Positions 34,273 to 42,177 of a stretch of 59,296 nucleotides of DNA are shown piece after piece. The DNA is from Waterburya agarophytonicola KI4. GTDB lineage: Bacteria; Cyanobacteriota; Cyanobacteriia; Cyanobacteriales; Xenococcaceae. The notes under the pieces are model-generated. The model made no database searches. It saw only the letters and a program-made list of their open reading frames with translations, and was not told the DNA's origin. A program made the position numbers and the translations under genes. Each line of letters starts with the position of its first letter. The first letter of the stretch is position 1. The stretch spans positions 1 through 59,296 of the forward strand of contig NZ_JADWDC010000026.1 in NCBI RefSeq assembly GCF_020640915.1, given 5' to 3'.

Positions 34273-35436
34273 TCAATTAACTTGGAGCATTTTAGGGCTG
34301 AAGGCTGGCTGTTTAAGCAAATACTGCTGTTCAAAAAGGTCGAGATATTTACTTGCGGTACGATTCCAACTATGATTTTGAGCGATCGCCATTCCTGCCT
34401 GACCCATAGCTTGACCCACTCTCGGATTAGCTGTTATTTGGGCTATAGCATCCGTTAGAGCATCCACATCTTCTGTATCTGATAAGACAATTCCCGATTC
34501 GGGAGTCACCAAAGCAGCTACTCCCATTGCCTCAGTTGTAATCACGGGTAAAGCACTTGCCATTGCTTCTAATACCACTAGTCCAAAAGTGTCATATCTT
34601 GATGGCACGACAAATAAATCTACCCCCCGCATAATTTCGGCAATATCCCGTCGAAAGCCAAGAAAATGAACGCGATCGCTTAGACCTAATTCTTCAGCTA
34701 ATTTGGGATATGGACTGCCTGGCAATTTTCCTGCCACTGCCAAATGAACGTTTGGTAAAGACTTCAAGGCTTGCAGTAAGGTTTCAAGATTTTTACGCGG
34801 TAGCTTAATATCTCCCACAAACAAAGCCAAGGTCACATTTTCTGGTAGCCCTAATGCTTTTCTGTCTGCTGTGCCTGGATAAAATTCTGTTAGTTCTACT
34901 CCATTGTTGATTACACTGATTTGAGATTTATTAATCTCCTTTGCTATTAGTGCTTGACGCAAAGTTTCTGATACTGCCACCAACGAAGGTGCTGAAGGAA
35001 AAAGCTTGTTTTGCCAAAACGAAAACCACTTACCAACAATTAAATGATAAAGACTATAAATCGTTGGTCTAATTTGCCAGGGGTGAAAGGGCGATCGCAA
35101 CCAGGTATCAAATAGAAAATGACAGGTAAAAATGTCTGCCCCTGTCCATAATCTAGCATCACTCACATGAACCAAATCGAATTCGTGACGATGTCGATCT
35201 AACCATTTGGTTGCTCGATAGCCAAAACCTGTAAAGGACAAAATATGAGTTGGCAAACCTTTGGCGGGTAATTTAAAACAGGAAACGCGATCGCTTTCTA
35301 ATAACTCTGGGGCAATATTTCTAGCTACCAGAGTTACTTCATAACCTCGACGAATAGCTTCTGCTGCTACTTCGTAATTAACTCTACCTTCCCCAAGATT
35401 TGTCAAAAAATTGACTGCTACCAAACAGATTTTCAT
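34273..35436 (-). CDS. Glycosyltransferase family 4 (GT-B)
   Basis: A 387-residue GT-B glycosyltransferase starting MKICLVAVNFLTNLGEGRVNYE. The donor domain has ALFVGDIKLPRKNLETLLQAL and FLGFRRDIAEIMRGVDLFVVPSRYDTFGLVVLEAMASALPVI, where glutamate and glycine positions of the EX7E region can be read. It probably adds a sugar to the lipid-linked repeat unit; specificity unknown. It is separated by 4 bp from the Wzy-like gene and by 37 bp from the flippase, which shows tight co-translation. Confidence 0.87.
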   Translation of the reverse strand: MKICLVAVNFLTNLGEGRVNYEVAAEAIRRGYEVTLVARNIAPELLESDRVSCFKLPAKGLPTHILSFTGFGYRATKWLDRHRHEFDLVHVSDARLWTGADIFTCHFLFDTWLRSPFHPWQIRPTIYSLYHLIVGKWFSFWQNKLFPSAPSLVAVSETLRQALIAKEINKSQISVINNGVELTEFYPGTADRKALGLPENVTLALFVGDIKLPRKNLETLLQALKSLPNVHLAVAGKLPGSPYPKLAEELGLSDRVHFLGFRRDIAEIMRGVDLFVVPSRYDTFGLVVLEAMASALPVITTEAMGVAALVTPESGIVLSDTEDVDALTDAIAQITANPRVGQAMGQAGMAIAQNHSWNRTASKYLDLFEQQYLLKQPAFSPKMLQVN

Positions 35437-35473
35437 TTTTATAGATTTTTAAATAATAAAAGCTGGCTGATTA

Positions 35474-36817
35474 TTAACTAATTTTTTTCTGTTTCCTGCG
35501 GGCTGATTGAAAAATGAACGCCAAATCCTCCCTATTTAATAAAAGACTAGGAGGCTTGACTTTCAAGACAAATCCATAGCTTAAATACACCAAAAGCAAT
35601 CTAATCGAACTCGAACATAGTAATGCCATTCCTGCCCCTTCCAAACCATAGATAGGAATTAGCAAAAACATTAGAGGAACACTGAATGCCACTCCTAAAC
35701 CCTGGAGTAGAGTAACAAAGCCTGGTTTCCCCACCGCCATAAAAGCCTGAAGAAAAACCCAGACAGTGCCACTAACTATAATTTCTACCAGTAAAATTCT
35801 AAATACAGCGATCGCTGCTAGAAATCTTTCTCCATAAAGAGCGTCCAGCACCAGGGGAGCAAGCAAACCAACTACAATTCCAGCACAGCAAGTCAAGGCT
35901 AAACTAGCTCTTACTGCCCTGCCAGTTGAGGCAACCACTTCCTCTTTGGGACGACCAGCCACCGAGGGAAAAAGCACTGTGACAAAAGAGGTCTGAAACA
36001 CACTCATCATGCGGGACAAACTGAGGGCAACGACATATATGCCTAAGTTATTGCTGCTTAAAAGACCGACAATGACAACCTGGCTAAGTTGACCAGACAG
36101 AGTTTTGACTAGCTCGACTCCATAGGAGCGAATACCATAGCCTACTAGTAAACGATAGGCATTTTTCAAGCCCACCCAGCGAAACTTAAACATATTGCGT
36201 AAATAGCCAACTCTAGTGGCAAATACAACAATCCCTGGCAAAACATACGCCATTGCTGCGTTGTAAGAAGTCATGTTGTCAGATGCGACAAATCCCACCA
36301 GCATAATCAATGTGCCTACTGGCATCATGTATTTTCCAACGTTGGAAATAGCAAATTGAGAAGAAGCCTCTAAAGAAACAGCAAACAACTGAGCTAAGAG
36401 AAAAATTGGCACAATGGGCATAAACAGCTGTGCTGTACGAATCATCCCAGGGGGATATTGAGACAGCCATCGGGGTAAGAACATAACGCCCACAATTGCC
36501 GAAGTAACACCCAAAATCGTGCAAATAATCACCGCAGCCGAAAAGAATTTGTTTCTTTGTTCTGGATAGCGTCGCAAATTGTAAACCAAAGCCGAGGGTA
36601 TGCCGAGAGTAACCACATTAGCGAGAAATTCTGGCCACAAAATCAGAGCTGCTTGTTCCCCTCTTCCAGCAGGACCAAGAGTTCTAGCCGTAATCATTCC
36701 CGTCAGGACATTGATGCCCAAGATTCCAATCATCGTCATCATGGTTTGGGCGGTGGCAGCAACCGTACCTTTCCCTTCAATTAGCCACCTGGCTTTTTTG
36801 CTTAAATTTTGGAGCAT
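35474..36817 (-). CDS. Polysaccharide flippase (Wzx/MATE-like, MVF superfamily)
   Basis: A 447-residue integral membrane protein with about twelve to fourteen hydrophobic segments, the size and layout of Wzx flippases. The conserved early helix reads GILGINVLTGMITARTLGPAGRGEQAAL, including the ARxLGPxGRG pattern of the family. It would move the undecaprenyl-linked repeat unit from the cytosolic to the periplasmic face. It lies between a GT4 and a phosphoglycosyl transferase-like gene in the operon. Confidence 0.88.
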   Translation of the reverse strand: MLQNLSKKARWLIEGKGTVAATAQTMMTMIGILGINVLTGMITARTLGPAGRGEQAALILWPEFLANVVTLGIPSALVYNLRRYPEQRNKFFSAAVIICTILGVTSAIVGVMFLPRWLSQYPPGMIRTAQLFMPIVPIFLLAQLFAVSLEASSQFAISNVGKYMMPVGTLIMLVGFVASDNMTSYNAAMAYVLPGIVVFATRVGYLRNMFKFRWVGLKNAYRLLVGYGIRSYGVELVKTLSGQLSQVVIVGLLSSNNLGIYVVALSLSRMMSVFQTSFVTVLFPSVAGRPKEEVVASTGRAVRASLALTCCAGIVVGLLAPLVLDALYGERFLAAIAVFRILLVEIIVSGTVWVFLQAFMAVGKPGFVTLLQGLGVAFSVPLMFLLIPIYGLEGAGMALLCSSSIRLLLVYLSYGFVLKVKPPSLLLNREDLAFIFQSARRKQKKIS

Positions 36818-36911
36818 TTAATATTGATTCCTTGATGGTGACTGTAAGATAACTAGGTGACATAATTTGGTCGGGCACTAAATTGTTGAAATGAGTGCAT
36901 TTCATTCCTGC

Positions 36912-37781
36912 CTAAAGTTCGACGATTCTGCTGGCAGGATCTTTGGCTCTAAATGAGCGGAGTAAAGCAAGGGCAAGAATTTTAAAATCAGATAACACAG
37001 ACCAATGGCATAGGTAACTATAGGCTTTGGTTGATATTGCTCTTAAATCTGTTTTCGGCGATCGCCAAGGAGTAGTGCTAATTACCCCAGGAATACTATT
37101 TAATACTTTGCGCTGAGTAGAATTTAGATTGAGAGTTTCTTCTATTGAAAAAGGATAATGACCGACTAAACTCATTTCTCCCCGCATTACATTGATTAGT
37201 TGAGGAAGCTTATGTATTCCTAACCGAAATCCTTGACGACTCCAGAAACTAGGAGAATTATTGTCTGCCCAATCAAAAGTCTGGAAGATCAAACCTCTTT
37301 TTCCGACGCACCATCGCTTGTCTAGGACAGGCTGACCAAATAATTTTCGTTTAAAAGCGATCGCCAATCCCAAAGGAGAAAGCAGCAGCAGTATCAAAGA
37401 AACTGCAACTAAATCAGCAAACCTTTTAACTTTCCAAGCTATAGTGCGATGTATCAAAAATATATTTAGATCCGAGCTAATATTCAAAAATACTTGCTTG
37501 CCAGATTTTTTCGCTGCTATCACCCAATTTTTCACTTCTGTTTCACTTAGATTGGGGGTAACACGGATACGCTTAATGGGAGACTTTTGGAGACAATTAA
37601 GCAACCACCAGTCTGACTTTAAGGCGATCACATCTACCGAATTGAGGTCGCGATCGCTTTTAACCATTAACATCTTGTCGCGCCATTTTAAATGGCATTG
37701 ACCCATGGAAGAAGAACTTGTGCCAATCTCTTGGTTAGAGCCGATAGTTCTGATTTGAGTTATCTGTACATAGTTGACCAT
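36912..37781 (-). CDS. Phosphoglycosyl transferase homologue lacking the catalytic Asp-Glu dyad
   Basis: A 289-residue protein. An N-terminal region of about 115 residues of unknown fold is followed by a bacterial sugar transferase domain: a hydrophobic membrane helix LADLVAVSLILLLLSPLGLAI-like (about 121-142), KLFGQPVLDKRWCVGKRG, and KLPQLINVMRGEMSLVG. Active relatives have D-E just before L-P-Q. Here H190-K191 take that place, and the region upstream (FDWADNNSPSFW) is shortened compared with the K-F-R-S-M segment. It is therefore unlikely to transfer a sugar phosphate and may be a regulator or scaffold. The STAS-fused paralogue at 18759-19760 has the full dyad. Confidence 0.82.
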   Translation of the reverse strand: MVNYVQITQIRTIGSNQEIGTSSSSMGQCHLKWRDKMLMVKSDRDLNSVDVIALKSDWWLLNCLQKSPIKRIRVTPNLSETEVKNWVIAAKKSGKQVFLNISSDLNIFLIHRTIAWKVKRFADLVAVSLILLLLSPLGLAIAFKRKLFGQPVLDKRWCVGKRGLIFQTFDWADNNSPSFWSRQGFRLGIHKLPQLINVMRGEMSLVGHYPFSIEETLNLNSTQRKVLNSIPGVISTTPWRSPKTDLRAISTKAYSYLCHWSVLSDFKILALALLRSFRAKDPASRIVEL

Positions 37782-37812
37782 TATTTTTACTTCCTAAATT
37801 ATTTAAGTACTT

Positions 37813-40020
37813 TTAAACCTGGGCATAGGGTAGATAACGCTTGTTTTTCAGGTATCTTTTTTGGATTTCTTTGGAGTCGTTTGCCACAATTCCCAAAAGA
37901 TTTAGGCGATCGAGTAGATTGAACGTTTCGGAAACCTGGGTAAAACTGGCTTTTTCTAAACGAGCTACTACCACAGTTCCACTACAGCAAGAGGCTATTT
38001 TGATGGCGTCTACCATGCCAATAGCAGGAGGAGTATCCACAAGCACCAAATCGTACCTATCTTCGACTTTCCAAATAAACTCTTGTAGTCTTTCCGAACT
38101 AAGCAATTGAACAGGGTCAACCGTGATCGAACCAGAAGTCAAAACATCAATACTCAAATTAGAAAGGGCAACCGTTGATGTGTTTGGGGTTTTGGTTCTT
38201 CCTGCCAATAAATCAGACAGTCCAATATCATTAGTAATTCCTAATTTGTCATGGATACTGGGACAACGTAAATCTCCATCAATTACTAAAACCTTTTTGT
38301 GACGACGAGCTGCGCTTAAAGCTAGTCCCAAAGTGATAGTAGATTTGCCTTCCTCTGGAATTGCACTAGTTACCGCTACAGATTTAACCTTGGAATCTTG
38401 CTTAGTTAGGCTATTTTGAATGTTTTCATAGACCATATCGAGAGATTCACGAAATGGCAGCCATTCAATGATTTTAATCGGTAATTCTTCAGAGCGATCG
38501 CTAGAGAAAAAGGGTAAGCGAGCGACAAATCCATCCTCTTTTACTTTGGGCAACCCAGGAGTAGTACCCAACAAAGGCAAATTAGCTTTATTTTGTAGTT
38601 GTTTTGAGCCACGAATTTTATTATCAGAAGCTTCAATAACGAAAACGCTAACCGAGCCAGCAAAGAAAGCAAAGATAGTAGACAGTGCTATATCTTTTGG
38701 TAAACTAGGTCCAATTTTTTCGCCTGATTGGGGTGGCTCAATTACTTCCCAGCTAAAACCACCACGATTGATAATGATGCCAATTTCTTGACGATATTCG
38801 AGTAATTTTTTTAAAGTTGCCCGATTTACTTCTACTTCCTGCTCTAAGCTATTGTATCTGGCGATTAGATTAGGAAATTCATTAAGTCTTTGCTTGAGCT
38901 TTTGCTCGGTTTCTGCCAAACTTTTTTCTCTAGACTCTAAAGCCCTCAACTCATTTTGAGCAGCGCTCAAAGCCTGTACTTTTTCTAAATCTCCAGGATC
39001 TAGAGGGCGACGATTTTCTAAGTTATCAATTTCTGCCAACGCCAACTCATCTGAACCCAAAATTTTCTTAGCTTCTTGTTTTAGCAGTAGTTGTTTATTA
39101 GCACGCTGATTCAATAAGTTTTGAACTATCGGGCTAGATTCAGTAAATCTGCTTCTTTGTTCTTCTAGCTGTAGATCGACTTTTTGTAGTTCATCCAACA
39201 AATTTTGATAGCGAGTTGATAAAGTCAATCTGGCATCAGTTTCGACTTTTGCCCCTGTATCTGAATCAGCCAAATCCTCTTCGAGCGCGCTTTGCTTACC
39301 TTCATATTGGCTGTACTGAGCTTTAAGTTCTTCTCTCTTTTGTTGAATTTCTTTCAACCCTTGCGACATATTGAGAGCTTCTGTTGAAGGAGCAATCAAA
39401 TTATATTCAGTCAACAACTCTTCTAAATTTCTTTCAGAATTAGTCAGCTTGGCTCGAACTTCAGGTATTTGCTCATTAATGAAGCTTAATCCTTCTTTTA
39501 ATCGTTTACTTTGCTGGTCTAAATTGTATTCCAAATAAACTTTTTGAATTGCCTCTAAAACTTGAAGAGTTTTCTTAGAGCTATCACCTTTAAAATTAGC
39601 CTGGAAAATTTTAGTTCCGACCTCTTTTTTATCTTCTTGTTCTTTCAACTGGGTTACCACTAAATAATTTTTAATGTCTTCGGTGGTAATGTCAGGATAA
39701 TTAGATTTCAATTCTTCTACCGCCCGACTAAGCAACTGAGAACTACGCATCAGATTGACTTGAGTTGCATAGTCAATTTGTACTGTTGATTGAGTAGGAT
39801 CGAATTCATCGCTATCGTATTTACTTTGATAATTAGGCTCAATTAACAACTGCATTGAGCTTTCATATTCAGGTTTTTGGGCAAAGACAAAAGGTAGAGC
39901 AAGAGCCAGAATCCCGCTAAAAACACCAACAAAATAAGACCTTCGTCGCCAAAAAATCGAAAATAGTTCTGCGTATCCTAGTTCCGTAGAATTTTCTAAA
40001 TTATAAATATCTTGATTCAT
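37813..40020 (-). CDS. Polysaccharide copolymerase with BY-type tyrosine kinase (Wzc-like)
   Basis: A 735-residue inner-membrane protein. An N-terminal Wzz domain begins with a transmembrane helix near residues 28-47, followed by long periplasmic coiled-coil segments, and a second helix near 440-462. The cytosolic BY-kinase has Walker A SAIPEEGKST, Walker A' VLVIDGDLRCPS and Walker B YDLVLVDTPPA, and ends in a tyrosine-containing tail (RYLKNKRYLPYAQV). It controls polymer length and export by cycles of autophosphorylation. It is the second gene in the operon and follows a GT4 gene. A cognate phosphatase could be the one at 4390-4881, but this is only inference. Confidence 0.92.
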   Translation of the reverse strand: MNQDIYNLENSTELGYAELFSIFWRRRSYFVGVFSGILALALPFVFAQKPEYESSMQLLIEPNYQSKYDSDEFDPTQSTVQIDYATQVNLMRSSQLLSRAVEELKSNYPDITTEDIKNYLVVTQLKEQEDKKEVGTKIFQANFKGDSSKKTLQVLEAIQKVYLEYNLDQQSKRLKEGLSFINEQIPEVRAKLTNSERNLEELLTEYNLIAPSTEALNMSQGLKEIQQKREELKAQYSQYEGKQSALEEDLADSDTGAKVETDARLTLSTRYQNLLDELQKVDLQLEEQRSRFTESSPIVQNLLNQRANKQLLLKQEAKKILGSDELALAEIDNLENRRPLDPGDLEKVQALSAAQNELRALESREKSLAETEQKLKQRLNEFPNLIARYNSLEQEVEVNRATLKKLLEYRQEIGIIINRGGFSWEVIEPPQSGEKIGPSLPKDIALSTIFAFFAGSVSVFVIEASDNKIRGSKQLQNKANLPLLGTTPGLPKVKEDGFVARLPFFSSDRSEELPIKIIEWLPFRESLDMVYENIQNSLTKQDSKVKSVAVTSAIPEEGKSTITLGLALSAARRHKKVLVIDGDLRCPSIHDKLGITNDIGLSDLLAGRTKTPNTSTVALSNLSIDVLTSGSITVDPVQLLSSERLQEFIWKVEDRYDLVLVDTPPAIGMVDAIKIASCCSGTVVVARLEKASFTQVSETFNLLDRLNLLGIVANDSKEIQKRYLKNKRYLPYAQV

Positions 40021-40069
40021 GCCGTTAATCCTTAATATAGTTGTTTAATTAGTTAGACATTCAAGACTT

Positions 40070-41176
40070 CTAGTTGAAAATTTCTAGAGCAGACGAACCG
40101 TAAAATTCTCCAACAATTTGTTTAACCTTGCTAAAAAATACTCCCTCAGAAAAGTTGTTGACTGCGTGGTTGCGAATTTGGTGATAATCCCAATCTGTTT
40201 GTTCTGCTTTACTTAGGGCATTGTGCAAAGCTTCTGGAGTCTGAGGTGAAAACAAAATTCCTGTTTCACCGTCAATCTGCGTATCGAGAACTCCACCAGC
40301 ACCGTAGGCAATTACAGGAGTACCGCTAGCATTTGCTTCTATGGGTACTAAACCATAATCTTCTAGAGCCATGACAACGACTCCTTTAGCTTGCGACATC
40401 AGCTGATTGCGAAAGTCGTCTTCGACGTAACCCAAGAATTTGACGTTTTCTAGAGCTAAAGATTCTAATTTCTCTCTTTCTGGTCCATCCCCAATAATGA
40501 TTAAGGGCAAGCCCAACCAGTTGAATGCTTCGATTACGATATCAAGACGTTTGTAGCTAATCATGCGAGAAGAGACTAAGTAGTAGTCATCTTTAACATC
40601 AGAAAAAATAAATTTGTTGGTATTAATGGGGTAGTTGACTGTTAAAGCATTTCTTTTGTAGAGTCTTCCGATTCTTTCTGCAACAATACTGGAGTTGGCA
40701 ATATATAAATCTGGCTCTTGGGCATACTCCACATCAACTTTTCTGATCAGGTTAAAGATTTGGTTGATTAGGGGAGAAAATGACCTAAAACCACTGTTTT
40801 CCTGGAGGTATGTTCTGGTATCCCAAAGAAAACGGGTAACATTGTGACAAAAACAAATGTGCATTGCCCCTGGTTTTTTGCGTACAGCTTTAGCAAAACA
40901 AGAAGTACTACTGATGATGAGGTCGTATTCTTGTAAATCTAAAGAGCGAAATGCTGGATAGTAAAAAGGTGCAAATAAGCGAAAGTAATTAGTTACTCCT
41001 GGAATATCTTGAAGAAAAGTAGTATTGACTTCTCTTCCTTCCATGTCTACTGTTTGGTCTTCATTATATATAGATGTATATATATCTCCTTGAGGAAAAT
41101 AAGAACAAAGCATGGCAAATATTCTTTCTGCCCCACCTTTTTGCGTTAAGTAGTCGTGAACTAAAGCTATTTTCAT
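40070..41176 (-). CDS. Glycosyltransferase family 4 (GT-B), first gene of the operon
   Basis: A 368-residue GT-B enzyme. The start MKIALVHDYLTQKGGAERIFAML has the GGAE loop, FLWDTRTYL is typical of a WcaI/mannosyl-type subgroup, and the donor domain shows YYLVSSRMISYKRLDIVIEAFNW and EDYGLVPIEANASGTPVIAYGAGG (EX7E). Sugar specificity is unknown. With about 466 bp of noncoding DNA upstream, it is likely to be the promoter-proximal gene of the leftward operon, which continues at short spacing to at least 28505. Confidence 0.88.
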   Translation of the reverse strand: MKIALVHDYLTQKGGAERIFAMLCSYFPQGDIYTSIYNEDQTVDMEGREVNTTFLQDIPGVTNYFRLFAPFYYPAFRSLDLQEYDLIISSTSCFAKAVRKKPGAMHICFCHNVTRFLWDTRTYLQENSGFRSFSPLINQIFNLIRKVDVEYAQEPDLYIANSSIVAERIGRLYKRNALTVNYPINTNKFIFSDVKDDYYLVSSRMISYKRLDIVIEAFNWLGLPLIIIGDGPEREKLESLALENVKFLGYVEDDFRNQLMSQAKGVVVMALEDYGLVPIEANASGTPVIAYGAGGVLDTQIDGETGILFSPQTPEALHNALSKAEQTDWDYHQIRNHAVNNFSEGVFFSKVKQIVGEFYGSSALEIFN

Positions 41177-41642
41177 AACAGAATCAACCTGTGGATGTTT
41201 ATTGGTTAGAATTTGATGTTTATCTGACCCTTCGCTTCGGTTGCATCATTTCTGGCATTTCAAATATATAATGAGGTTCTTTATCTGGAGTATTAACAAG
41301 CAATATCAATAGTTTTTGCTGAATTTGTCTTAAATTTAGTTGAGAAAATAATATCTTGAATGACCAATAGCTTTAGTAAGGAGGAAGTAAGGTTTTAGTA
41401 ATTAGGTAGTACTGCAAACAAAACAATTGTGAAAGTTTTTGCAAAAAATGTATTATGTCGTAATTTAATCAACAGGAGCGATCGGCAAATGCCCACTAAG
41501 AATTTTCTTCTAGTAAAAGAAAATTCTTAATAATCTAGGATTTATAATCAATTTATTGTCCTTTTTCCCTTAACTTTTACCCTTTCCTTTAATGCCACAA
41601 GCAGATTACAGATCAATTGCAAAATCTTAGTATATGGAGTAA
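41177..41642. other. Upstream region of the polysaccharide operon
   Basis: A 466-bp gap between the DCC-family gene stop (41643) and the operon start (41176), both on the minus strand. The operon promoter is expected here, but I found no pair of consensus boxes. A long hairpin at 41497-41529 is described separately. Sequence is AT-rich, without a gene. Confidence 0.45.
41497..41529. repeat. 13-bp perfect inverted repeat
   Basis: TAAGAATTTTCTT pairs with AAGAAAATTCTTA across a 7-base loop. It lies about 115 bp after the DCC-family gene stop and 320 bp before the operon start. Neither strand has a T-run after the stem, so it is not a standard terminator. It may be a leader structure or operator. 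Confidence 0.55.
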
Positions 41643-42008
41643 TTAGTCAAGTTTTCTTTCGCCAAACCATTGATAGCGATTATCTCTGATCTGTTCGTAA
41701 CTGCGATCGCCTAGCCTCTTCATACCTGGAATAGCACGATAAGCATTAATAAATAAATCTCCTAAAGGTAATAAGCGAGCAATCTCTTCTGCGGCTTCGC
41801 TACCTTGCCATCTTTTGTCGGGCTGACTGGCATCAATCAAAATCATTCCTGCTTCGCAGTCGTTGGGGGTAATACCAAATTCTGCTAAAGCCGATTTATC
41901 TTGCATGGGTATATAAGCAAAAATGTTTTCTCGATCGAATTGTTGAAGTATTTGGGAAAAATTAGTACAGAGATTGCATTTGCTATCGAAAACAACGTGA
42001 TATTTCAT
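41643..42008 (-). CDS. DCC-family (DUF393) thiol-disulfide oxidoreductase-like protein
   Basis: A 121-residue protein. MKYHVVFDSKCNLCTNFSQIL carries the D-x-x-C-x-x-C motif that names the DCC family, here in the form DSKCNLC. Such proteins are thioredoxin-like, and their role is poorly known. The later GMILIDASQPDKRWQGSEAAEEIARLLP segment matches the usual family pattern. The ATG at 42008 is preferred; the frame is open to 42155 but the extra 49 residues do not fit the family. It is divergent from the FG-GAP/RTX gene. Confidence 0.85.
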   Translation of the reverse strand: MKYHVVFDSKCNLCTNFSQILQQFDRENIFAYIPMQDKSALAEFGITPNDCEAGMILIDASQPDKRWQGSEAAEEIARLLPLGDLFINAYRAIPGMKRLGDRSYEQIRDNRYQWFGERKLD

Positions 42009-42177
42009 ATTTGAGTTTTTAACTATTCTAAAAAAATGTTTATAAATATGCTCTGATGTGAATTTTATGTTTAACAGCTTACGTTTTTTGATAAAGGCTA
42101 ATAAATCAATAGCCAAAAAAGAATAAATATCAATCAAACTGGCAATCTTACCCACGTAAATATTGGAGTTACATATC

